Made by a program: the position numbers and the translations under genes. The notes beneath the pieces are model-generated. The model had not been told where the DNA came from. It searched no databases and saw only the letters and a list, made by a program, of their open reading frames with translations. From an uncultured Treponema sp. (GTDB taxonomy: Bacteria; Spirochaetota; Spirochaetia; Treponematales; Treponemataceae), in contig NZ_CAMCEC010000001.1 of assembly GCF_945873775.1 (NCBI RefSeq), forward strand, positions 269,282 through 333,281: 64,000 nucleotides of DNA, given 5' to 3'. Numbering within the stretch: position 1 is the stretch's first letter; each line of letters begins with the position of its first letter. Shown here in pieces: positions 42,774 through 50,881 of the stretch.

Positions 42774-43665
42774 CAAAAACCTCGCATAACTGAATAAAAT
42801 ATGAAACTATAATTCTTGCTTCTGGAGAATTTGGCTGAATCAATGCAATTGGAGCAAAATAATTTTGCATATTGTCCACGATTTCTTTTTCAGTAAAATA
42901 CTTTTCTTTTAACCGTAAATATTGATTATGAATGCATTGGCATATAAAGGCAGGCGGCTTTCCTCCGTTTTCTGCGGCAGACACAAAAGCCTTGTTCACT
43001 ATATCAAAATAAATCAAGTCATTTTCTATGCACCGCATAAGATGATTGTCGTTTTTGATTTTTTCTTTTATGCAATAAGTTATATTCGGAGGTTCAGGCA
43101 AATTTTCCGCCTTTATTCTTTTAGAAATCAAATTACCAGCGGCGGTAATTTTATCTTCAAGTATTTCCATCGAGCTTGCGCTTGTGTCTTTTGGATAATG
43201 AATTTTCTTTTTTCTGCCGGACTGCTTTTTAGGCTCTTTTGCGCCTTTTTGAATCATATTTACAAACAATTCTGCATATTTTTCTGGATAGTTTTCGTCT
43301 GAAACATCTGGAGAAAATTCCTTTATTGATTCTACCAAGTCGCCGTCCATTTCCGGCGTTGGATTAGAAGGTTTTTCCATAAAAGAAACAAAATTGTCTG
43401 TGTTCAGATATTTCAGCATCTGGCTGTATGTGTCGGGAGAAATTCTGTTTCCTTTATAATATCTTGATATTGTGTCAGACTGAAACTTGTCATAGTTTTT
43501 TAGTGGATTATATGAACGGAATTTTATATGCGCTGGAGAATTGCCTTTTGCATTTTCGTTGTATATATCCAGAATGTTGTCAAATAATAAAACAACGAAT
43601 TCATCTTGACTGCGGTTTTCTCCGTAATAAGGACGAAGCGTTTTTGCAAATTGCTGAAAAGTCAT
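42757..43665 (-). CDS. ABC-3C system CTD-containing effector/adaptor protein
   Basis: A 302-residue protein, first gene of the cassette. The N-terminal 110 residues are helical and end in a putative DNA-binding-like region (DTISRYYKGNRISPDTYSQ). A basic linker KKQSGRKKKIHYPK lies near 150, and the C-terminal 110 residues fit the conserved CTD of ABC-3C proteins (RCIENDLIYFDIVNKAF). No nuclease or other toxic domain is recognised, so the effector activity is unknown. The ATG at 43665 is used; GGAG lies only 3 bases upstream and an in-frame TTG at 43674 is an alternative. Confidence 0.7.
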   Translation of the reverse strand: MTFQQFAKTLRPYYGENRSQDEFVVLLFDNILDIYNENAKGNSPAHIKFRSYNPLKNYDKFQSDTISRYYKGNRISPDTYSQMLKYLNTDNFVSFMEKPSNPTPEMDGDLVESIKEFSPDVSDENYPEKYAELFVNMIQKGAKEPKKQSGRKKKIHYPKDTSASSMEILEDKITAAGNLISKRIKAENLPEPPNITYCIKEKIKNDNHLMRCIENDLIYFDIVNKAFVSAAENGGKPPAFICQCIHNQYLRLKEKYFTEKEIVDNMQNYFAPIALIQPNSPEARIIVSYFIQLCEVFDAPAR

Positions 43666-43726
43666 AAACTCCAAAATACCATCCGATTCAAATCCGTTAA
43701 AAAAAGCGAACTGATTTCTTCTATAT

Positions 43727-43732
43727 ATTATA
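43727..43732 (-). promoter_or_regulatory. Probable -10 box of the ABC-3C operon
   Basis: Perfect minus-strand TATAAT about 60 bases upstream of the first gene. No good -35 hexamer lies at 16-18 bases, which would suit an activator-dependent or weak promoter. Confidence 0.4.
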
Positions 43733-43863
43733 AGCCTTTAACGATAATATTGCATTAAAAATCTCATGTTTTTGAATCCGTTTTTTCTTCTGCGAAAGTG
43801 CTATCTTCCTTATCAACAAAGCAAATACAGAGTTTCTGCGAATTGCCTTGTACATTTTTATTA

Positions 43864-43918
43864 TACCATGATTTCTGGCATTTTGTTATGCGCGCGGCAG
43901 AATGTCCGGTTCATGGTA
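43864..43918 (+). promoter_or_regulatory. Inverted-repeat leader of the HU-like gene
   Basis: Outer arms TACCATGA (43864-43871) and TCATGGTA (43911-43918), inner arms GGCATTTTG and CAGAATGTCC (one bulge, one wobble pair), apex rich in GCGC. The outer 3' arm touches the AAAGGAAA ribosome site 13 bases before the ATG. It may be an RNA structure that masks the site or a DNA operator; no promoter could be placed with confidence. Confidence 0.5.
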
Positions 43919-43931
43919 AAGGAAATTAAAC

Positions 43932-44699
43932 ATGCAATCTAACAATGCATTTATCAAACTTCAGGAATCGGCTAACGGAAGAGTGTCCGTTAAGTTACAG
44001 AAAAATCAGTTTGCGAAAGACGGAGCTGAAAGTTTTTACGGACGTGTGGAACGCTACACATACAGCACCCAAAACATTCTTGATGCCATGGCAGAGGCAA
44101 TTCCGCTTGTAGACTTGGGAACTGTCGCAAGCATCTTGAATGCCTATGCAAATACTGTTCTTAAAGTTCTTTCTGCGGGCAATGCTGTAAAATTCGGTGA
44201 GCTAGGAATTTTCTACATTGCAGGAAAAGGCAGCGTTGACAACGAAAACGGAAAGCCCAAGCTAACAGTAAAGTTTTCCGCAACGCAGGCATTAAAAGAG
44301 GCTGTTCAGAATGTTGAAATAGCAAGCTCTGAATATGTTGCTCCAAGCGGAGTTATTACAAGCGTTACGGATATAGCAACTGGCAAAAGCGACGGAAATC
44401 TTTCTGCAAGCAGTTCTGTCTTGGTTGAAGGCTCAAGCTTAAAAATCGGCGGAGAAAATTCTGGAATTTGGTTTGCGCCAGTTGCAGACAGCGGAATTGT
44501 TTCTGGCGATGAAAGCAAATGGACAAAAATTGAAACAGCCTTGATTTACAACTTGCCTTCCAAGCTTTTGTTTGCCCTTCCTCAGGAACTTGAAAGCGGA
44601 AAATACAAAATTGTTGTCCGCACCCGCTACGCCGGAAAAACTGGCTACGAGCGGAAGTATCTTGTAGAGGCAATTTCTGAAACTGTAACAGTCGCATAG
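43932..44699 (+). CDS. HU-like DNA-binding protein with C-terminal Ig-like DUF4469 domain
   Basis: A 255-residue protein. Residues about 5-125 match the diverged HU fold of the HU-DNA_bdg group: LQESANGRVSVKLQKNQ, FYGRVERYTYSTQNILDAMAE, then VKFGELGIFYIAGKG in place of the usual HU GFG motif. Residues about 150-255 form an Ig-like beta domain of DUF4469 type (LKIGGENSGIWFAPVAD, LPQELESGKYKIVVRTRY). This architecture is typical of Bacteroidetes and rare elsewhere, as far as I recall. It lies between the ABC-3C cassette and the secretion locus and is in the same direction as the latter. Confidence 0.85.
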   Translation: MQSNNAFIKLQESANGRVSVKLQKNQFAKDGAESFYGRVERYTYSTQNILDAMAEAIPLVDLGTVASILNAYANTVLKVLSAGNAVKFGELGIFYIAGKGSVDNENGKPKLTVKFSATQALKEAVQNVEIASSEYVAPSGVITSVTDIATGKSDGNLSASSSVLVEGSSLKIGGENSGIWFAPVADSGIVSGDESKWTKIETALIYNLPSKLLFALPQELESGKYKIVVRTRYAGKTGYERKYLVEAISETVTVA

Positions 44700-44704
44700 C
44701 AATA

Positions 44705-44755
44705 AATTCATGCGGTTTGTCCTAATTTTGGGCAAGCTGCATGAATTGCAAACCG
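44705..44755. repeat. Interleaved inverted repeats after the HU-like gene
   Basis: AATTCATGC (44705-44713) pairs with GCATGAATT (44739-44747), and GGTTTG (44714-44719) pairs with CAAACC (44749-44754). The order is a-b-a'-b', so the two helices exclude each other or form a pseudoknot-like knot; only one base separates a' from b', which makes a simultaneous compact pseudoknot sterically difficult. Confidence 0.55.
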
Positions 44756-44797
44756 AGACTTCTTTTGCAAAAAAACAAAAAATTATTTAAAAAGCAC

Positions 44798-44828
44798 TTG
44801 ACAAAACTATTTTTTTTTTTTCTATATT
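44798..44828 (+). promoter_or_regulatory. Candidate promoter of the secretion locus
   Basis: TTGACA (44798-44803) and TATATT (44823-44828) with a long 19-base spacer that is mostly T. A ribosome site AAGGAG follows at about 44840. The spacer is longer than optimal, so the promoter may be weak or regulated. Confidence 0.55.
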
Positions 44829-44857
44829 TTTTAGATATAAAGGAGCAACGGCTGCAA

Positions 44858-45283
44858 ATGGACACAAGACAAACCTGCCTTTTATATCTAGCCACCATCT
44901 CATTTTTCGACTTGCGTGAACGGCGGATTCCAAATTCAATAACATTTGGATTCTTCTCGCTGATGATTCTAAAAGAAATTTTCACAGCTCCATCAAAAAT
45001 TTCAGCTAGCCTTGCCTGCTCTGTTTTCTTTTCTGCCGTGTTCCTTGCAGCCGCGGCAGCCACAAAAGGCATGGGGATGGGAGACATAAAACTCGCCGCG
45101 GCAATTGGCTACTGCTCAGGATTTTTCAAGACACTATGCTCCTTTATTTTTGCAAGCCTCGGCGGAATTATTTTTTTCATGGCGATGCGCCTTTTCAACA
45201 AGGGAACAAGCAAAATTCCATTTGCGCCTTTCGTAGCGGCTGGATACCTATTGTCAGAGCTAGTCCGCGGAGAAGCCGCATGA
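44858..45283 (+). CDS. Short prepilin peptidase (A24 family, GspO/PilD core)
   Basis: A 141-residue membrane aspartyl protease. The two catalytic aspartates are in FFDLRERRIPN and GMGMGDIKLAAAIGY, with four or five TM helices around them. It removes leader peptides from pseudopilins at the inner membrane. The N-terminal methyltransferase domain of full-length GspO/PilD, with its zinc-binding Cys pairs, is absent, so the protein is a protease-only form such as archaeal or TadV types. The ATG at 44858 is used; AAGGAG lies 13 bases upstream, rather far. It overlaps the secretin gene by 4 bases. Confidence 0.85.
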   Translation: MDTRQTCLLYLATISFFDLRERRIPNSITFGFFSLMILKEIFTAPSKISASLACSVFFSAVFLAAAAATKGMGMGDIKLAAAIGYCSGFFKTLCSFIFASLGGIIFFMAMRLFNKGTSKIPFAPFVAAGYLLSELVRGEAA

Positions 45284-47463
45284 AAAGACTTACCGCAAAA
45301 CAGATCCGGCGCATTTTCCTTCTTCTTATCCAGATTCCTCTTTGCGCGCAGGAAACAGGCTCCTCCATATACATGGACTTTAGAAACCAGAAAATTTCCG
45401 ACATCATCTACGCAGTTGCGGATGTCTGCGGAGAGTCCGTCATCATAGACGAGACAGTTTCTGGAAACGCAACGTTCCGCTTTGAAGACAAGGACTTTGA
45501 GAGCGCGTTGGACAGGTTCGCAAGGCACTGCCAGCTTTATGTGGAAAAAGACAGCGGCGTATACTCGATTACAAAAGTGCGAATTGGCACAAGCGGCGGC
45601 GGAAGGCTCTCGGTGAACACAGAGAATGTCCAGATAGAGCCTTTCATCAATGCGCTTTCACGGTATGCGAACAAGACAATAGTCTTTGACAGCCTGCCGG
45701 ACACGACTGTTACAATAAGAACGAATGACGCAAGCCTTGAGGACGTGCTGAACCTTGCGATTGTAAAGCTTCCGGGATTCGGCCTTGAGAGAATCGCGGA
45801 AGGATTTTACATAACAAAAAGCTCAGGGGCAATAAGCAAACGCAATATCGACATTTTCACAATTTCCGAGGCAAACGGAAAATTCTCATGCAATATCCAG
45901 AAAGCCTCGTTCGCAAACGCAATAGGAACTCTGTTCAAAAAAGGCGGCAAGGAATATTCGCTTCTTTCAAAGCCGAACATAACGCTTGAAAACATGGCGT
46001 ACACAGACAAAAGCTTTGACGAGCTTCTTTCCTTGATTCTTAGCCAGTGCAACTGCGATTTTTCTGCAGAGAACGGAATATACCGCATTTATGAAATTCA
46101 AAAGAAGGACATCATAAAAAAATTCAAGGAGACAAGAATAGTCAGGGTAAAGAGCATGAGCATAGAAACCCTTGCCTCGATTCTTCCAAACGAGCTGAAC
46201 GCGCAGGGATTCATAAAGCAGGACAAAAACTCCAACTCGCTTATCCTTACAGGAAGCCCCTCAGAAATAAATCCCATAGAAGAATTCATACGAAAAATCG
46301 ATTTTCCGCCTGACGACAGAAAATACAGGAGCTTTTACTTTGAAAATGCAAACGCCAAGGACGCTGTTTCTCTTATTCCAAAAGAACTGCTTTTGTCTGA
46401 TATAATAATGCTTCCTTCTGGCAACGGATTTGCAACCCAGACAACACAGGAAAGCGAGAAAAGGCTTTCTGAATTCATAGCAATGCTCGATAGCAAAAAA
46501 CAGGGCAAGGCTGTAAGGCTAAAGTACATAAAGAGCGACGAGCTTATGAAATCGCTTCCAGCGTTTGCAGGCAAGGAAAGAATAACAGAAACAAGCGAGC
46601 CGACCCTGGTTTTCTTTAGCGGAACAGAAAAACAGTTTGAGGATTTTTCAAGAAGCCTTGAGGAAATCGACATTCCAAAGCAGCAGATAAAATACCAGCT
46701 GCTTGTGGTTCAAAGGCAGAAAACAAGCGGTCTGAACCGTGGCGCGTCATTAAGCGTCGGCAACACTGACGGTGAGTCAGGCTATTCCTGGAGCGGAACG
46801 GTCTCGAGCATTTTCAACATCAACTTTGACATAATCTCAAAGTTCGGAGTACAGTTCGCAGGAAGCCTGAACGCGGAGCTTTCGGAGGGAAAATCCCATG
46901 TGCTTGCGGACACAACGCTGAACGGCATAAGCGGAGAGTCCCTGAGCTTTTCAAACACAAACACAACGCGCTACCGCGACATAATCGTAGACACAAAAGG
47001 CGACCTGTACACAAGCACCACAAGGGAAATCTCAAGCGGACTTACGCTTTCTATAAATGGCTGGGCAAGCGGAGACGAAATAGTAACAGTAAAAATTGAC
47101 GCGCAGGTTTCAAAGCAGGGAAGCTCAGAATCCTCATCCGCCAATAGCAACGGAACAGACACTGCTCCGCCGCCATCAACGTCTGAAAAGAAAGTAAGCA
47201 CCAACGTAAGGACAAAAAGCGGCGAGCCTGTAGCCATAGGCGGGCTTTTCCAGCAGGAAGAAGAAATATCTGAAAAACGCGTGCCGTGGCTTGGAAAAAT
47301 ACCTCTTTTAGGCTGGCTTTTTAAGAAGAAAGTCGTGTCGATGGTTGAGACAGAATTTTCAATATACCTTGTTCCTTTTGTTGAAAAGCCAGATGTCCAA
47401 GCTCCAGGCGAAGAAGCAAACCTTGAGCGGCTTAAGAAAAAATACGGCGGGGCTGCAGCATGA
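45280..47463 (+). CDS. gspD: Type II secretion secretin (GspD-like)
   Basis: A 727-residue secretin that forms the outer-membrane channel. The signal peptide ends near 22 (LLLIQIPLCAQ). Several N-domains (STN-like at about 30-85, DFRNQKISDIIYAVADVCGES; then NMAYTDKSFDELLS and VRVKSMSIETLASILPNE) precede the C-terminal secretin domain, with GEPVAIGGLFQQEEE and VPWLGKIPLLGWLFK near 650-690 and a final strand FSIYLVPFVEKP. The start codon overlaps the prepilin peptidase stop (ATGA). No pilotin gene is adjacent unless one of the downstream lipoproteins serves. Confidence 0.9.
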   Translation: MKRLTAKQIRRIFLLLIQIPLCAQETGSSIYMDFRNQKISDIIYAVADVCGESVIIDETVSGNATFRFEDKDFESALDRFARHCQLYVEKDSGVYSITKVRIGTSGGGRLSVNTENVQIEPFINALSRYANKTIVFDSLPDTTVTIRTNDASLEDVLNLAIVKLPGFGLERIAEGFYITKSSGAISKRNIDIFTISEANGKFSCNIQKASFANAIGTLFKKGGKEYSLLSKPNITLENMAYTDKSFDELLSLILSQCNCDFSAENGIYRIYEIQKKDIIKKFKETRIVRVKSMSIETLASILPNELNAQGFIKQDKNSNSLILTGSPSEINPIEEFIRKIDFPPDDRKYRSFYFENANAKDAVSLIPKELLLSDIIMLPSGNGFATQTTQESEKRLSEFIAMLDSKKQGKAVRLKYIKSDELMKSLPAFAGKERITETSEPTLVFFSGTEKQFEDFSRSLEEIDIPKQQIKYQLLVVQRQKTSGLNRGASLSVGNTDGESGYSWSGTVSSIFNINFDIISKFGVQFAGSLNAELSEGKSHVLADTTLNGISGESLSFSNTNTTRYRDIIVDTKGDLYTSTTREISSGLTLSINGWASGDEIVTVKIDAQVSKQGSSESSSANSNGTDTAPPPSTSEKKVSTNVRTKSGEPVAIGGLFQQEEEISEKRVPWLGKIPLLGWLFKKKVVSMVETEFSIYLVPFVEKPDVQAPGEEANLERLKKKYGGAAA

Positions 47464-48884
47464 AAAATTTAAAGACAGCAAAGCCCATATCATCCGGTTT
47501 TAGCATAATAGAATTTTCCCAGTACAAAAATGTTGAATGCCAGTACACCCGCCAGTTCATAAAAAATTCGCGCTGCGTAAAAATACGCGAGTCTGAAAAT
47601 GAAGTTACCGTGGCGGTCGCAAAAAGCAGGCTGGACACAATAAAGCTCCTTGCCCAGGTGCATGAGCCAAAGCAGGTAAGCCATGTAACTGTAAAAGACT
47701 CAGACTTCGCCGAGTTTATTGGCAATTTTGTGGACAATAAGGCAGAAGGTTTTTCCTGCAGAAAAGAAGCGGGCAGCGAGTACCGTCTTGAGGACATCAG
47801 CGGAGATGCCCCTGCTGTAAACACAATAAACGCAATATGCCTTGAAGCCATAAGAAGGGGCGCAAGCGACATCCATATACAGGGAACAAAGGACTCTGTA
47901 AACGTCCGCCTAAGAATTGACGGCGTGCTCCAGACAGTGCGCGCACTTGACAAAGGCATTCTTGACACTCTTGCAAGCCGCATAAAAATCATGTCCGGGC
48001 TTAACGTAATGGAAAACAGGCTCTGCCAGGACGGAAGAATGGGAGTTCAGGCAGGCGGAAAAAACCTTGACTTCCGTGTTTCAATAGTTCCATCAGTTGC
48101 AGGGCAGAACATAGTCCTCCGTCTTTTCAACAGCGAGAATGAAGACCTGTCTCTTGAGGATCTTGGATTTTCCAAGGAAAACCTTGGCAAGATAAAACCA
48201 GTTTTAAAAAGTCCGCACGGAATGATTCTTGCGACAGGACCTACAGGAAGCGGAAAGACCACAACCCTTCATGCGCTTCTTAAGGAAATGGATGGCGAGC
48301 ATTTAAAGATTGTGGCAATAGAAGATCCTGTTGAAAAAATCATTGACGGCATTGAGCAAATACAGGTGAACGAGGAAATCGGCCTTACCTTTGAAAGCGT
48401 GCTCCGCCGAATATTGCGCCATGACCCGGACGTAATCATGGTGGGAGAAATCCGCGACAGGGAGACAGCGCAGCTTGCGGTGCGGGCAGCACTTACAGGC
48501 CATCTTATTCTTTCAACACTGCACACAAACGACAGTGTTTCCGCAGTATCAAGGCTGCGCAACCTTGGAATAGAGCCGTACCTTATCGCAGGAACTTTAA
48601 GAACTGTAATTGCCCAGAGGCTTGTCAGAAAAACCTGCGTCCCGTGCAAAGGCAAAGGATGCGAAGAATGCGGCTTCACAGGCTACAGGGGAAGAACCGC
48701 CGCAAGCGAGGTGTTTTCTTTAGATGAGGACAGCCGTGCAATGATAGAAAAAAGCAAGGCAGAAACTGAGCTAAAAAAATACCTTGTAAAACAGGGATTT
48801 AAAACGTTAAAAGAAGACGCGGCTCTCAAGGTAAAAAGCGGAATCTCAACAAAAGAAGAAATGATGCGGGAAGGAATTCTATGA
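47460..48884 (+). CDS. gspE: Type II secretion/type IV pilus assembly ATPase (GspE/PilB-like)
   Basis: A 474-residue hexameric ATPase. The N-terminal domain is short (about 1-105). Walker A GPTGSGKTT is at 260-268, the Asp box IEDPVE near 290, Walker B PDVIMVGEIRD near 322-332, a His box ILSTLHTNDS near 352, and a zinc-binding four-Cys group, CVPCKGKGCEEC, near 387-398. The Cys group and the absence of a second retraction ATPase favour assembly over retraction. It overlaps both neighbours by 4 bases. Confidence 0.95.
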   Translation: MKNLKTAKPISSGFSIIEFSQYKNVECQYTRQFIKNSRCVKIRESENEVTVAVAKSRLDTIKLLAQVHEPKQVSHVTVKDSDFAEFIGNFVDNKAEGFSCRKEAGSEYRLEDISGDAPAVNTINAICLEAIRRGASDIHIQGTKDSVNVRLRIDGVLQTVRALDKGILDTLASRIKIMSGLNVMENRLCQDGRMGVQAGGKNLDFRVSIVPSVAGQNIVLRLFNSENEDLSLEDLGFSKENLGKIKPVLKSPHGMILATGPTGSGKTTTLHALLKEMDGEHLKIVAIEDPVEKIIDGIEQIQVNEEIGLTFESVLRRILRHDPDVIMVGEIRDRETAQLAVRAALTGHLILSTLHTNDSVSAVSRLRNLGIEPYLIAGTLRTVIAQRLVRKTCVPCKGKGCEECGFTGYRGRTAASEVFSLDEDSRAMIEKSKAETELKKYLVKQGFKTLKEDAALKVKSGISTKEEMMREGIL

Positions 48885-49903
48885 AAGCGGACATTCTTCT
48901 TTTTACACAGACCATGCATTCTCTTCTTTCATCTTTCCTGCCGTTGCAAAGCGCACTTGCAGTATGCAGGAAAATTCTTGCAGGAAAAGCCGAGAAGAAA
49001 TTCACGGATAAAATCCTGAGGAAAGTAAACGAGGGCAAAAAGCTTTCCGACGCGCTTTCAGAAGAAAAGCTGTTTCCGCCGCTTTATGTGCACCTTGTTT
49101 CAATTGGAGAGGAAAGCGGCACGCTCCCGCAGGTATTCGGACATCTTGCCGCATATTTGAACGGAAAAAGAAACATGAAGCGTAAGATAATCCAGGCTCT
49201 TCTTTATCCTGCGCTTGTTCTTGCGACAGCGGCTGCCGTTGTGCTTATTTTGACTGCTTTTGTTCTGCCAAGACTTGAAGGAATATTCGAGGCTTTTACA
49301 AATTCCTCCGAAAACATTGAAGCGCAATTAAACAGAATCAAGACCGGCTCTTTTGCGTCCACAATAATTTTATTTGGCTTAACAGCAATTCTGGCAGCCT
49401 GCCTTGCGGCGCGCAGATTAAACGCAAAAGCGGCCCTTGCAATCGACAGTGCTATTCTAAAACTTCCGCTCATAAAGGATTTTGCGATGGCAATGCAGAT
49501 GCATGATTTTTCTTTTGCAATGAAGCTTCTCACACAAACGCATTTTCCTCTGCTCCAAAGCCTTGCCTATGCAAAAAACGTACTTAGCAACATCCGCATT
49601 CAAAAAGCTGTTGAGTCCGCATGCAAAAGCATAGCCTGTGGCAAAGGCATCGGCAAAGCTTTTGAAGATGAAAAAGTGTTCCCGCAATATCTTACGGCAT
49701 GGGTAAAAATCGCGGAAGAAAACGGAGAAGCGGCAGAGGCATTCAGCCAGATTTTTAATTATTACCAGAACGAAAGCGAGAGCCTGCTAGCCGGCATTAC
49801 ACAGGCAGCAGAGCCTGTTTTTATTCTGATAACAGGAGCGGTAATCATTGCAGTTATCGCCCGGTTTGTAATTCCTGTATTCAATCTTCTGGGAGCGTTA
49901 TGA
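48881..49903 (+). CDS. gspF: Inner-membrane platform protein (GspF-like)
   Basis: A 340-residue protein with the two GspF repeats: the first at about 5-125 (LPLQSALAVCRKILAG, LYVHLVSIGEESGTLPQVF), the second at about 205-325 (LPLIKDFAMAMQMHDFSFA, TAWVKIAEENGEAAEAF). TM helices lie near 110-130, 155-170 and 315-338. It anchors the ATPase and pseudopilus in the inner membrane. It overlaps gspE and gspG by 4 bases each. Confidence 0.93.
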   Translation: MKADILLFTQTMHSLLSSFLPLQSALAVCRKILAGKAEKKFTDKILRKVNEGKKLSDALSEEKLFPPLYVHLVSIGEESGTLPQVFGHLAAYLNGKRNMKRKIIQALLYPALVLATAAAVVLILTAFVLPRLEGIFEAFTNSSENIEAQLNRIKTGSFASTIILFGLTAILAACLAARRLNAKAALAIDSAILKLPLIKDFAMAMQMHDFSFAMKLLTQTHFPLLQSLAYAKNVLSNIRIQKAVESACKSIACGKGIGKAFEDEKVFPQYLTAWVKIAEENGEAAEAFSQIFNYYQNESESLLAGITQAAEPVFILITGAVIIAVIARFVIPVFNLLGAL

Positions 49904-50355
49904 AAAAACTAAAAAAGAAAATTCTTGAAGGCATTAAAAATGAAGACGGCTGGACTTTCATGGAAACTCTGATAGTCATCGCAATAATACTGGTTCTTTC
50001 GGCAACAGCAGGCTTTGCCGCAATAAGCAGCCTTGAAAAATCCCGCATTGCCGCAGCTAAAACGCAGATAGAAAGCCTTGCTACAGCCCTTGAAGCCTAC
50101 TACATAGACTGCGGAAACTATCCGGCGGCAGAACAGGGACTTGCGGCCTTAAGAAAAAAGCCTGAAGCATCGCCAAGCTCCGACAGCTGGGGAGGGCCGT
50201 ATCTTTACAAGAACGCTCCAAAAGACCCCTGGGGCTATGAGTACGAATACACCTGCCCTGCGCCCGACGGCTCGCCTTACGGAATCAGAAGCTTTGGAGC
50301 AGACGGAATGGAAGGCGGCGAAGGCAAAAACGCAGACATAAAAAGCTGGGAGTAA
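49900..50355 (+). CDS. gspG: Major pseudopilin (GspG-like)
   Basis: A 151-residue prepilin with a 17-residue basic leader, cleavage after Gly17 (DGWTFMETLIVIAII; Trp at +1 instead of the usual Phe) and the required Glu at +5. The globular part has the GspG signature YYIDCGNYPAAEQGLAAL and WGGPYLYKNAPKDPWG, and a calcium-loop-like end (DGSPYGIRSFGADG). It should form the pseudopilus shaft. Confidence 0.94.
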   Translation: MKKLKKKILEGIKNEDGWTFMETLIVIAIILVLSATAGFAAISSLEKSRIAAAKTQIESLATALEAYYIDCGNYPAAEQGLAALRKKPEASPSSDSWGGPYLYKNAPKDPWGYEYEYTCPAPDGSPYGIRSFGADGMEGGEGKNADIKSWE

Positions 50356-50358
50356 AAA

Positions 50359-50502
50359 ATGCTTCGTGAAATTGTTGCGGCGGCTGCATTTTTACTTGCA
50401 CTCTCAGGCATAATAGCCGGCATTGCTATTGTCCAAAAGACGGCTTCAAGGCAAATGGCGTCAGCGGAAAGAATTATTGAGGATGCAAATGAAATTGACT
50501 GA
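50359..50502 (+). CDS. Tiny pseudopilin-like membrane protein (47 aa)
   Basis: A 47-residue ORF in the gap after gspG, with a GGGAG ribosome site 6 bases from the ATG. It consists of MLREIVAAAAFLLALSGII, one hydrophobic helix, then an amphipathic stretch (KTASRQMASAERIIED). It resembles only the N-terminal helix of a pseudopilin: Glu4, no leader peptide and no globular domain. It overlaps the next ORF by 14 bases in another frame. It is either a real minor component or the remnant of a pseudopilin; the good ribosome site and intact spacing favour a real gene. Confidence 0.55.
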   Translation: MLREIVAAAAFLLALSGIIAGIAIVQKTASRQMASAERIIEDANEID

Positions 50503-50881
50503 GCTTTTAGTTTCCATCGCAATTTTTCTCATGGCTTCGGCAGTGTTTGCCTCAAGCCTTGTCAATGCAAGGAGCACCATTGCCAAAACAGAAGCCGCCT
50601 CAAAAAAAGCTGTCCCAACGCTTGAAGCAGACGCGCTTTTGAGAAAAGAAATAAGAAGCTTTGACGTTCCCTACTGGAAAAATTTTAGCACGGAATTTGA
50701 AGCCATAAAAAGGACGATTTTTCTTTTCTGCGCGGAAAAGGGAATAGAAGCCGTTTCCGTGTCTTCTGTCTATAACGCAAGGAACAGGATGGAAGGAATA
50801 AAAATTGAATGGAAGCTCAACGGCAAAAACTATGCAAGCCAGGAATTCATAAAACAGAGGATTGCCTATGAAAAACTATGA
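50489..50881 (+). CDS. Minor pseudopilin without leader peptide (GspH/I/J-like)
   Basis: A 130-residue protein starting MKLTELLVSIAIFLMASAV, a pseudopilin N-terminal helix in which Glu is already at position 5 counted from the initiator Met. It has no basic leader or Gly cleavage site. The C-terminal part is a small alpha-beta globular domain. GAGG lies 6 bases before the ATG. The longer upstream frame is not a credible start because it lacks a ribosome site and adds a basic non-conserved stretch. The GspH/I/J type cannot be decided. Confidence 0.7.
   Translation: MKLTELLVSIAIFLMASAVFASSLVNARSTIAKTEAASKKAVPTLEADALLRKEIRSFDVPYWKNFSTEFEAIKRTIFLFCAEKGIEAVSVSSVYNARNRMEGIKIEWKLNGKNYASQEFIKQRIAYEKL

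Noticed and set aside
43681..43700. Possible tRNA T-arm (GATTCAAATCC)
   Set aside because: The flanking bases do not form a 5-bp stem and no acceptor or anticodon arm is found on either strand.
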